Shown: piece by piece, positions 1 through 4,425 of the stretch | How the letters are laid out: every line of letters starts with the position of its first letter | How positions within the stretch are numbered: position 1 is the first letter of the stretch | DNA from: Verrucomicrobia bacterium GWC2_42_7 | Lineage (GTDB): Bacteria; Verrucomicrobiota; Verrucomicrobiia; Opitutales; GWC2-42-7-A | DNA length: 5,534 nucleotides | Assembly (NCBI GenBank): GCA_001831055.1 | Contig: MIDO01000061.1 | Coordinates: forward strand, 1 to 5,534 | Direction of reading: 5' to 3' | Made by a program: the position numbers and the translations under genes | Notes under the pieces: model-generated | Told to the model about the DNA's origin: nothing | Databases searched by the model: none | What the model saw: only the letters and a program-made list of their open reading frames with translations

Positions 1-345
1 CATAAATTTGAAATTTGCGCAAAGGATGAAGATGCTATCAGTGTTTGCATCGAAGAAGCTTTTTGCAATATCGTATCCTATGCTTTTGAGGGGGATAGTG
101 AGCACACCGTGAAAATTGCACTATCAAAAGATGAAAGAGGAATCACCGTCACCATTGAAGATGACGGAATCCCTTTTGACCCGGTAAAACACATCCGCAC
201 ATCGTTACCAGAAGATGGGATTGAAGAGCGTCAAATAGGGGGCCTTGGCCTCTTTTTATTAAAAAAATTGATGGATTCCATCCAATATTTTCGCCGCGGT
301 AATTGTAATGTCCTGCTTTTACAAAAAAAATACATATCCAAATAG
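1..345 (+). CDS. RsbW/SpoIIAB-like ATP-binding regulator (anti-sigma type), 3' part
   Basis: Frame 1 is open from the first base to TAG at 343-345, giving 114 residues with the true start outside the window. The GHKL/HATPase motifs are visible in order. An N-box lies at residues 18-29 (EEAFCNIVSYAF, with Glu18/19 and Asn23 placed for Mg-ATP binding), a G1 box at 54-56 (DDG), and a G2 box at 79-84 (IGGLGL) followed by FLLKKLMD. There is no histidine-kinase dimerisation region, and the protein ends just after the fold, as in RsbW/SpoIIAB anti-sigma kinases (usually about 130-160 residues), so roughly 20-40 residues are missing. Proteins of this family phosphorylate a STAS anti-anti-sigma partner and sequester a sigma factor or other target in the cytoplasm. 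The partner is not in the window and may lie upstream. GTG at 109 is in frame but would remove the N-box, so it is not the start. The family is clear; the exact target is unknown. Confidence 0.85.
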   Translation, partial: HKFEICAKDEDAISVCIEEAFCNIVSYAFEGDSEHTVKIALSKDERGITVTIEDDGIPFDPVKHIRTSLPEDGIEERQIGGLGLFLLKKLMDSIQYFRRGNCNVLLLQKKYISK

Positions 346-391
346 GAAATTAACTTTCTATTGAGATAGCATAGGCAAGTTAAGTCATAAA

Positions 392-441
392 AAAGCGCGA
401 AAGCCTTTCTATTTGCGAAAAAAGAAAGGTTTTCGCGCTTT
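392..441. repeat. Strong hairpin 1 of element A
   Basis: The arms 392-410 and 423-441 pair over 19 positions with a single G-T wobble. A further TTT/AAA stem (412-414 with 419-421) closes a GCGA loop. It lies 46 bases after the stop of the HATPase gene and could end its transcript. However, it is followed by TCCAAAG and not a T-run, so a classic intrinsic terminator is not supported. Confidence 0.75.
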
Positions 442-557
442 CCAAAGAAAAACCAGAGAGCTGATTCATTCACGTTCTTGAAAACAACCGTCTGTTTGTA
501 CAGTCAAACGTATTGAAAATGAATACAGTATTTTGTTTTGGGACGTCTTCTCATCCA

Positions 558-593
558 TCGCATAATAAAAACCGTAAGGTTTTGATTATGCGA
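558..593. repeat. Hairpin 2 of element A
   Basis: The arms 558-573 and 578-593 (TCGCATAATAAAAACC against GGTTTTGATTATGCGA) pair at 15 of 16 positions around a GTAA tetraloop. The sequence differs from the other palindromes in the window apart from the CC/GG next to the loop. Its place in the element corresponds to the second hairpin of element B. Confidence 0.65.
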
Positions 594-617
594 TTATTAA
601 AAGTTTTTCTTGGGAAG

Positions 618-659
618 GTGCGGAAACCTTTCTTTCTTCAGAAAGAAGGGTTTCCGCGT
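618..659. repeat. Hairpin 3 of element A, core AGGTGCGGAAACC family
   Basis: The arms 618-636 and 641-659 pair fully over 19 positions, three of them G-T wobbles, around a TTCA loop. The left flank and arm (616-635, AGGTGCGGAAACCTTTCTTT) recur at 1875-1894 with one change, and more loosely at 1329-1348. The right arm carries the mate GGGTTTCCGC, also found at 1364-1373. No T-run follows on either strand, so it is better called a dispersed repeat than a terminator. Confidence 0.75.
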
Positions 660-758
660 ATCTATTCTCTATGCTATTTACTATATCAATAGATTTTCAA
701 TTCACCATAGTCTCTGAACCAAGAGTCCAGAGCTCATTTTGATTTTTTAAAAAAACTA

Positions 759-789
759 TTGACATCTACGCTAGAATTTCGTCTTTACT
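759..789 (+). promoter_or_regulatory. Candidate promoter for the HTH gene
   Basis: A perfect -35 hexamer TTGACA lies at 759-764. Candidate -10 boxes downstream are only fair: TCTTTA at 782-787 (17-base gap) or TTTACT at 784-789 (19-base gap). A better -10-like TAGAAT at 772-777 has no -35 at a proper distance. The site lies 27 bases before the first ATG of the HTH region (816) and just outside repeat element A, so it fits as that gene's promoter. The weak -10 keeps confidence moderate. Confidence 0.4.
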
Positions 790-815
790 ATATCCCGATT
801 TAACAGAAACTAAAA

Positions 816-956
816 ATGTACGACAAGAAAACCTCTAATAACATAACGATGTATGCTATTGATAATACAGCTATTGCGAACGATATTTTTTTTTTAAAAT
901 CAAAGAAAATGTCATTCTTTCTCAAATCTTTCTTCATCGGAGAAAGAGCACTTTGA
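816..956 (+). other. Short frame that may supply the N-terminus of the HTH protein
   Basis: This frame starts with ATG at 816 (other ATGs at 849 and 909) and ends at TGA 954-956, giving 46 residues. It runs through a tract of ten Ts at 886-895. None of the starts has a good Shine-Dalgarno sequence. It is the only upstream frame with start codons that overlaps the start-less HTH frame (open from 898). A +1 shift anywhere between 898 and 953 would join them. The last sense codon and stop read CTT TGA, the same hexamer at which ribosomes shift +1 in prfB (release factor 2). The strong upstream AGGGGG of prfB is absent; only GGAG at 939-942 is present, at a longer distance. It may equally be a damaged N-terminus caused by an indel in one of the A or T runs. 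Confidence 0.4.
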
Positions 957-1272
957 ACAACTACTTCCACCTGAAAAGAAATGGTTTTCCCCGAAGGAAG
1001 TTGCAGAAATAGTTGGCTGTTCAGACCAACATATTCGAAATGCCATCGATGAAAAAATGATCCTTTGCCATAATTTAAAAAGACGAGGCTGCAGCGAGAG
1101 ACGAACAACACATCTTATTTCCAGAGAAGGAGTCGTGCTTTTCCTAATGGAGACCGCGAATTACAGGCCGAACGAGTTTATGACCCTTTTAAAATGCGTC
1201 ATTCAGAGTCGACCTCGACACCAACTAAAAGAAATAAGCAACTGGATCCAATTAAAACTGGAACTTGTTTAG
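898..1272 (+). CDS. Small helix-turn-helix (excisionase/MerR-like) DNA-binding protein, start unresolved
   Basis: Frame 1 is open from 898, right after TAA at 895-897, to TAG at 1270-1272 (124 codons). Residues 30-55 from the first open codon read like an HTH: FSPKEVAEIVGCSDQHIRNA, then IDEKMI, the pattern of excisionase/MerR-type winged helices that recognise a site through the second helix. A basic stretch (KRRGCSERR) and an amphipathic C-terminus follow. The first in-frame ATG, at 1057, would cut the recognition helix off. No ATG, GTG, TTG or CTG occurs in the open frame before it, so the true N-terminus must come from another frame. Either a frameshift joins it to the short frame starting at 816, or the gene is a recent pseudogene. 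Acidic and hydrophobic residues just before the HTH (SSSEKEHFEQLLPPEKKW) look like real protein and favour a longer product. Target and role are unknown; a local transcription regulator is the simplest guess. Confidence 0.6.
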   Translation, partial: NQRKCHSFSNLSSSEKEHFEQLLPPEKKWFSPKEVAEIVGCSDQHIRNAIDEKMILCHNLKRRGCSERRTTHLISREGVVLFLMETANYRPNEFMTLLKCVIQSRPRHQLKEISNWIQLKLELV

Positions 1273-1276
1273 CTCT

Positions 1277-1310
1277 ACTGTAAAGTAAGCCCACTGAAAA
1301 AGGTTACAGT
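1277..1310. repeat. Small inverted repeat after the HTH gene
   Basis: ACTGTAA (1277-1283) and TTACAGT (1304-1310) are exact complements separated by 20 bases, starting five bases after the HTH stop. TTAATTAAATT follows. This could be a weak transcript end, but the short stem, long loop and lack of a T-run make that doubtful. Confidence 0.3.
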
Positions 1311-1317
1311 TAATTAA

Positions 1318-1376
1318 ATTGAGAATCGAGGTGCGGAATCCCATCTTTTTGAATTAAAGAAAAGGGTTTCCGCACC
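1318..1376. repeat. Dispersed palindrome of the AGGTGCGGAA family with leader ATTGAGAAT
   Basis: The arms 1330-1350 and 1356-1376 pair at 18 of 21 positions, one of them a G-T wobble, around a GAATT loop. The base of the stem is GGTGCGGAA/TTCCGCACC. The leader plus arm ATTGAGAATCGAGGTGCGG (1318-1336) recurs at 3303-3321 with one change. The palindrome is followed by a C-run (CCCCCC), not Ts, so it is not a standard terminator on the + strand. It lies alone between the HTH gene and the secreted protein. Confidence 0.7.
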
Positions 1377-1399
1377 CCCCCAAAAAAACAATATTTTGA

Positions 1400-1429
1400 T
1401 TGTCAAATAAGCTCGGGTCATTGTATCTT
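1400..1429 (+). promoter_or_regulatory. Candidate promoter for the small secreted protein
   Basis: TTGTCA at 1400-1405 and TATCTT at 1424-1429 are separated by 18 bases, which is an acceptable sigma-70-like pair. The predicted transcript would start about 40 bases before ATG 1479. It is the best match in the short gap between the 1318-1376 hairpin and the gene, but neither box is a full match. Confidence 0.3.
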
Positions 1430-1478
1430 TCGAAATGAACTGCAAAAACGCCTCGGCTGTCACTACATTTCATTATAT

Positions 1479-1817
1479 ATGAGAAATACAATCAGTTTTT
1501 TCCTGATGCTAGGGATTACAGCGTTGATGCATGCCCAGGTAAAGGATTGGGATTACAGCTTTAGGAACCGAGCAATCGAATCTAAAAAATATGCAACAAA
1601 ACGGTGCTCTCGTTTTCATAACGGCAACACTTTCTCACGCAAGGGGTATCCTGATCTGAAACTCCCAAATACTTTTAGGGGAAAGCACTCTTCACTCCTT
1701 CGGAAAGCTCAGGACAAATCAAAAAAATTATCCTTGGTAGAGATAAACAAGTATCAATATCGAAGAGGTCGGAAGCAATCGATCACCGCACAACAAGTCG
1801 GAAATTCAAAAAGATAA
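1479..1817 (+). CDS. Small basic protein with signal peptide, function unknown
   Basis: This is a 112-residue frame from ATG 1479 to TAA 1815-1817. Residues 1-20 look like a Sec signal peptide: a short positive start (MRN), a hydrophobic core (ISFFLMLGITALM) and a cleavage-type site HAQ-V after residue 20. The mature part is about 92 residues, very rich in Lys and Arg, with little hydrophobic content, two Tyr-containing NKYQYRRGR-type stretches, one Cys and no membrane segment. It would therefore be a soluble, strongly cationic periplasmic or exported protein that could bind nucleic acid, envelope polymers or other acidic partners; that is inference from charge only. No clear Shine-Dalgarno precedes the ATG. 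I do not recognise a family. The tail after residue 75 ends about 30 bases before repeat element B, so a shortened C-terminus cannot be excluded. Confidence 0.6.
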   Translation: MRNTISFFLMLGITALMHAQVKDWDYSFRNRAIESKKYATKRCSRFHNGNTFSRKGYPDLKLPNTFRGKHSSLLRKAQDKSKKLSLVEINKYQYRRGRKQSITAQQVGNSKR

Positions 1818-1846
1818 TCCATCCAAAACCCCTTTCTTTCGAAGGA

Positions 1847-2028
1847 TATAGTGTAGGCAAGTTAAGAAAAGACAAGGTGCGAAAACCTTTCTTTTTTGCA
1901 AAAAGAAAAAACATATAAAAATTCGTGATTTCCAAAGAAAAACGATAGTGCGCGAACAAAAAAAGCGTGACTTTTTTGTTCGCGCAAAGGGATTGATTTT
2001 CGTAACACCTTTTATTGCCCATGCTATA
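1847..2028. mobile_element. Repeat element B (MITE-like), about 182 bp, no coding capacity
   Basis: The left end TATAGTGTAGGCAA (1847-1860) and the reverse complement of the right end TTGCCCATGCTATA (2015-2028) match at 11 of 14 positions, forming terminal inverted repeats. Inside, in order, are the AGGTGCGAAAACCTTTCTTT block (1875-1894, one change from 616-635), a decayed first hairpin, the TTTCCAAAGAAAAAC spacer (1929-1943) and a perfect second hairpin (1950-1985). The 13-mer and 15-mer shared with element A show common descent. No transposase frame is present. It fills the gap between the secreted-protein gene and the end of the deaminase gene. Confidence 0.55.
1950..1985. repeat. Perfect 14-bp hairpin inside element B
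   Basis: GCGCGAACAAAAAA (1950-1963) is the exact complement of TTTTTTGTTCGCGC (1972-1985), with an eight-base loop. It is preceded by the TTTCCAAA spacer, as is the GCGC-based hairpin at 3208-3247. On the minus strand it could affect the transcript leaving the deaminase gene, since the gene's stop lies some 80 bases away. Confidence 0.7.
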
Positions 2029-2064
2029 GAGGATCCATCTCTCTCAAAAGCAGTTCTAGCAATT

Positions 2065-3102
2065 TTACATTACTTTCTCTTCTTTAATGTTTAAGAAAGT
2101 CTTTTGATCGGCGTAAGAAATAGCTTTTTGAAGGATAGGAGCTTTTGAACCAAGTTCACGGGCCATTATATCGTATTCATTTTTAAGGTTTGTACTGATG
2201 AGATAGGGACTATCTGTGTTTAAGCAAAAAGGAATCTCGTGTTTATCAAGAAGGATTAGAAATTCTGCTATTTCCTTAAAATCTCGGGTTGATTTAGTAA
2301 CCACATTTACGGATGGGCAAATTTCCAAAAGAATGCCGGCTTCTTTTATGAGGGAGATGAGTCGCCGCTTTTGAGCCCCTTGAGCGTGGCGAAGTTCAAT
2401 GCCATGACCGATTCTATTTGGGCGGATGATTTTGATAACCTTTTCCATTCCTTCAATACCAGATAGCGAGGTTTCGCCTACATGCCAGGTAATGCCTAAA
2501 TTTGCCGCACGGACTTTGTCTGTAAGGACAGCTATTTCCTTGAGCCAACTCTCATCCAAATCTTTTCTTAAAGATTCAGGACCTGCCATATCAACCCCGA
2601 CAATACCATAGGCGAAGCCAAAAATGCCATGCCCTCGATAACGAATCGCGGCTTCGATAATCCGAGCGTTATTTTCAAGGGAAAACTCTTTCCCCATAGT
2701 TAAGACAATGCCTGTCTTAACATTGTAGTGTTGAGAAGCTTTTTGTAGTCCCTGGATGGTAGCAAGGATGATGGCATTCAAATTATGCAACCCTTGCCGC
2801 AGGCGTTTGAGTGGATTATAACGCAATTCGACACCTGTGACTCCCGCCCGGCGTCTTGCTTTTGCAATTGCCTGATAAGAAGCAACTTCTGCTCCTCTAG
2901 GCGACGATTGGATGAGTTCTGTTGCATAAAAATAGCCGTTCAGGAAGTCATCCAAGTTTTTTATTTGATCGGGCTTAACGGTTACATATTCGTGCAAATC
3001 CTCAAAAGACTCAAAATTTGTCTGCAGGCCACTCTCACACAAAATCTCCCAAAGTACTGACGCAGGAACCGCGCCCCCTAAATGCGTGTGTAAGTCAATC
3101 AT
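2065..3102 (-). CDS. Adenosine-deaminase-family metal hydrolase
   Basis: This is a complete 345-residue protein, the usual length for the adenosine deaminase branch of the amidohydrolase superfamily. Family members hydrolyse an amino group from a purine-type ring in the cytoplasm using one divalent metal. The motifs are in order: HTH at residues 5-7 (DLHTHLGG, metal ligands His5 and His7), HVGE at 207-210 (metal ligand His207, catalytic Glu210), IGHG at 231-234 (catalytic His233), a CPS motif at 262-264 and NTDSP at 295-299 (metal ligand Asp297). The usual family motif is TDDP; Ser298 replaces the second Asp, which in adenosine deaminase contacts the purine N7. The catalytic set is therefore intact but the substrate may differ (adenosine, adenine, aminofutalosine or another). 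ATG at 3100-3102 puts the HxH motif at the very N-terminus; no Shine-Dalgarno is seen in the AT-rich leader. The gene stands alone between repeat-rich gaps and is transcribed opposite to its neighbours. Confidence 0.85.
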   Translation of the reverse strand: MIDLHTHLGGAVPASVLWEILCESGLQTNFESFEDLHEYVTVKPDQIKNLDDFLNGYFYATELIQSSPRGAEVASYQAIAKARRRAGVTGVELRYNPLKRLRQGLHNLNAIILATIQGLQKASQHYNVKTGIVLTMGKEFSLENNARIIEAAIRYRGHGIFGFAYGIVGVDMAGPESLRKDLDESWLKEIAVLTDKVRAANLGITWHVGETSLSGIEGMEKVIKIIRPNRIGHGIELRHAQGAQKRRLISLIKEAGILLEICPSVNVVTKSTRDFKEIAEFLILLDKHEIPFCLNTDSPYLISTNLKNEYDIMARELGSKAPILQKAISYADQKTFLNIKEEKVM

Positions 3103-3146
3103 TGTTATTTAATTATTTTGCCAATTAAACCGATTAAAAGGACTTA

Positions 3147-3182
3147 GGGAAACCGCTTTTGGTCAGCCAAAAGCGGTTTCCC
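3147..3182. repeat. Perfect 16-bp hairpin, GGGAAACCGC variant
   Basis: GGGAAACCGCTTTTGG (3147-3162) and its exact complement (3167-3182) enclose a TCAG loop. It is closely related to the hairpin at 3610-3644, and both are preceded by CTTA. It sits about 45 bases upstream of the deaminase start on the opposite strand, so it lies in or before that gene's promoter region and could act on its expression. Confidence 0.75.
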
Positions 3183-3207
3183 CAAACCATTTCCAAAAAG
3201 AAGGCAG

Positions 3208-3247
3208 TTGCGCCTAACTAACTTTTCGCAAAATCAGTTAGGCGCAA
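3208..3247. repeat. GCGC-based hairpin following a TTTCCAAA spacer
   Basis: TTGCGCCTAACT (3208-3219) and AGTTAGGCGCAA (3236-3247) are exact complements, with a further TTTT/AAAA inner stem (3223-3226 with 3230-3233). Together with the hairpin at 3147-3182 and the spacer TTTCCAAAAAGAA (3190-3202), it repeats the layout of element B: hairpin, TTTCCAAA, GCGC hairpin. Confidence 0.65.
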
Positions 3248-3302
3248 TTTTAATCAAACGTCAACTTAGTTTTAAGAACTGCCCCGATCTATCGTTGAAT
3301 TC

Positions 3303-3362
3303 ATTGAGAATGGAGGTGCGGCAAACATGAGTTCAACTTTTTGAGTGTGCTGGACCGCGCAG
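3303..3362. repeat. Decayed copy of the ATTGAGAAT-AGGTGCGG repeat
   Basis: ATTGAGAATGGAGGTGCGG (3303-3321) matches 1318-1336 at 18 of 19 positions. The expected right arm is only partly kept (CCGC at 3355-3358), so the palindrome has largely degenerated here. It includes a GGAGGTG that resembles a Shine-Dalgarno followed by ATG at 3327, but that frame stops after five codons. Confidence 0.5.
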
Positions 3363-3368
3363 CGGTGC

Positions 3369-3563
3369 TCAGTCAGGGGATGTACGTTTCTTCGCACTCA
3401 ACTTGTCCGCCTTATCAATAAATTGAACTGATGCTTTCCAGACCTTCCAATCAAAAAACAACAATTTGTCTATCAAGTTATTGCGTATTTTTGTCACCAA
3501 ATAAATACGCGATTTCCTAGGCCCTTCAGGAAAAGGAGATGTTGCGCGAATGTAAAATTTCAT
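3369..3563 (-). CDS. Doubtful 64-residue hypothetical protein
   Basis: This is the only fair-sized frame in the 3103-3717 gap. It starts at ATG 3561-3563 and ends at 3369. Its first codons lie inside the hairpin at 3543-3584, which argues against a real gene. A purine-rich GGGAGG lies about 24 bases upstream, too far to serve as its ribosome site. Residues 37-55 (FDWKVWKASVQFIDKADKL) faintly recall the N-terminal DLxVWxxS pattern of four-helix-bundle (23S intervening-sequence) proteins, but the rest does not follow. It could be a decayed fragment or chance. Confidence 0.2.
   Translation of the reverse strand: MKFYIRATSPFPEGPRKSRIYLVTKIRNNLIDKLLFFDWKVWKASVQFIDKADKLSAKKRTSPD
3483..3510. repeat. 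GCGTATTT inverted repeat
   Basis: GCGTATTT (3483-3490) pairs with AAATACGC (3503-3510), and an inner TTG/CAA extends the stem with a two-base bulge. A further TTTCCT/AGGAAA pair follows at 3513-3533. These are part of the run of palindromes filling this gap; no function is evident. Confidence 0.45.
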
Positions 3564-3584
3564 TTGAAATTTTATATCCGCGCA
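3543..3584. repeat. Long GCGC-based hairpin
   Basis: The arms 3543-3561 and 3566-3584 pair at 18 of 19 positions (one mismatch, one wobble) around an ATTT loop, with TGCGCG/CGCGCA at the base. It resembles the second hairpins of the other elements. A small CCTCC/GGAGG stem follows (3588-3602), then the hairpin at 3610-3644. The order is therefore the reverse of that at 3147-3247. Confidence 0.7.
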
Positions 3585-3609
3585 TTACCTCCCTTTCGGA
3601 GGGGGCTTA

Positions 3610-3644
3610 GGGGAACGCTTTTGGGCGACCAAAAGCGGTTCCCC
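3610..3644. repeat. GGGGAACGCTTTTGG hairpin, sister of 3147-3182
   Basis: The left arm 3610-3624 and the right arm 3629-3644 pair throughout except for one bulged base (one C is missing from the left arm). The loop is GCGA. The sequence is nearly that of 3147-3182, including the preceding CTTA. It ends about 70 bases before the VTT gene start, so it may shape the 5' leader of that gene. No T-run follows. Confidence 0.7.
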
Positions 3645-3717
3645 CGAACACTCACTTTTCCTTCCTCAAACTATTTTTAAGTTGCAGATTTGTTTTTGGC
3701 AGTTAGGAATTGAACTT

Positions 3718-4425
3718 ATGGTGAGGGGTGGTTTATCCGAGAGACGGAAGAAGTTATTGATTCTGGTAGCAAGTGCTCTTGTGGTGCTAGTTGCAGGGAG
3801 TATCTTCGCGTGGGAATGTGGAGTAGATCGGATATCTTTTCATGTTTGGATGGAAAAGTTTCATGACTTTATTCATGCGCTGGCCAAAAGGAATCCCATT
3901 TTCCTTTTATTGGCGATAGGGATACTGCCTTCATTTTTTGTGCCATCGAGTATATTATGTATATTAAGTGGAGTCATTTATGGCAAAACGGTTGGCTTCA
4001 TTGTAAGTTTTTTGGGATTGGGTATAAATCTTGTCGTTACCTATGGATTGGCTGCATTTGTTGTAAAAAAATTTGTCCACAAAATAGTTAATTACGCAGG
4101 GTATAACGTACCGGAAGTCCCATCAAAAGATCACATAAGTTTTATTACGCTTATTCGCGTTATTCCAGGAATCCCGTTGGCAATACAGAGCTATATTTTG
4201 GGATTAGCGAACGTAAAATTTAAGCCCTATTTTATTATCTCTTGGATTGCTGAAATTTTTTGGGTTGTAGGCTTTGTGTTGATGGGTGGAGGCATCGGGA
4301 AAGGACATCTCACTCTCGCCATAACAGGCTTTTTAGCACTCCTCTTATTAGCATTTGCAACAAAGATTTTTTATAAAAAATATGGCAAAAGTAGAAACAA
4401 GTACGTTGTTTCCCGAAAACAATGA
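3718..4425 (+). CDS. VTT-domain (TVP38/DedA-like, SNARE-associated) inner-membrane protein
   Basis: The product is a 235-residue integral membrane protein. ATG at 3718 is preferred because AGGA (3705-3708) lies nine bases upstream and a positive N-terminus (RGGLSERRKK) then leads into the first membrane segment. An in-frame TTG at 3682 would add 12 residues without a good ribosome site. Membrane segments are seen at about 13-31, 61-83, 91-115, 171-192 and 197-217. The VTT signature is present: a Pro-bearing segment (ILPSFFVPSSILCILSG), a Gly-rich segment with GKTVGF, and RVIPGIPLAIQSYILGL at 147-163 with the typical Arg and P-G-x-P. Bacterial VTT proteins are linked to membrane homeostasis and lipid-carrier flipping (DedA group), but the TVP38 group is poorly defined, so the substrate is not assigned. 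The last 44 bases overlap xseA, implying one transcript and possible translational coupling. Confidence 0.85.
   Translation: MVRGGLSERRKKLLILVASALVVLVAGSIFAWECGVDRISFHVWMEKFHDFIHALAKRNPIFLLLAIGILPSFFVPSSILCILSGVIYGKTVGFIVSFLGLGINLVVTYGLAAFVVKKFVHKIVNYAGYNVPEVPSKDHISFITLIRVIPGIPLAIQSYILGLANVKFKPYFIISWIAEIFWVVGFVLMGGGIGKGHLTLAITGFLALLLLAFATKIFYKKYGKSRNKYVVSRKQ

Larger units (their letters stand above)
358..692. mobile_element. Composite palindromic repeat element A (MITE-like), no coding capacity
   Basis: This gene-free stretch is bounded by related inverted sequences. The left end CTATTGAGATAG (358-369) matches the reverse complement of CTATATCAATAG (681-692) at 11 of 12 positions, and ATAGCATAG (366-374) is matched exactly by CTATGCTAT (669-677). 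Inside are three strong hairpins (392-441, 558-593, 618-659). Two blocks are identical to element B at 1847-2028: TAGGCAAGTTAAG (372-384 and 1854-1866) and TTTCCAAAGAAAAAC (439-453 and 1929-1943). No transposase frame and no convincing target-site duplication are seen. I infer a non-autonomous mobile element, possibly two smaller copies fused; the boundaries are approximate. The remaining interior (454-557) holds nothing I recognise beyond a short GTTTG/CAAAC inverted repeat at 494-509. Confidence 0.5.

Noticed and set aside
231..473. 80-codon open frame on the minus strand
   Set aside because: It is half opposite the HATPase G2 box and half inside hairpin 392-441; low-complexity Phe/Lys content typical of repeat translation.
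392..659. Hairpins as rho-independent terminators
   Set aside because: The stems are strong but none is followed by a T-run on the strand that would need one, and they recur as a repeat family.
800..1111. 103-codon open frame on the minus strand
   Set aside because: It lies opposite the HTH frame and candidate promoter, reads through the A/T tract as poly-Lys/Phe, and shows no family features; the + strand HTH is far more convincing.
1057..1272. ATG at 1057 as the start of the HTH protein
   Set aside because: It would delete the helix-turn-helix, whose coding pattern clearly continues upstream in the same frame.
1783..2022. 79-codon open frame on the minus strand
   Set aside because: It is almost entirely within repeat element B, its length following the palindromes; no ribosome site or protein-like pattern.
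2426..3060. Two + strand open frames opposite the deaminase
   Set aside because: They are antisense to a gene with intact catalytic motifs and have no features of their own.
3312..3344. GGAGGTG plus ATG as a start of a leader peptide
   Set aside because: The frame stops after five codons and the GGAGGTG is part of the dispersed repeat; no regulated gene follows directly.
358..3644. CRISPR array
   Set aside because: The repeats are irregularly spaced, palindromic, variable in length and interrupted by genes; no regular spacers.
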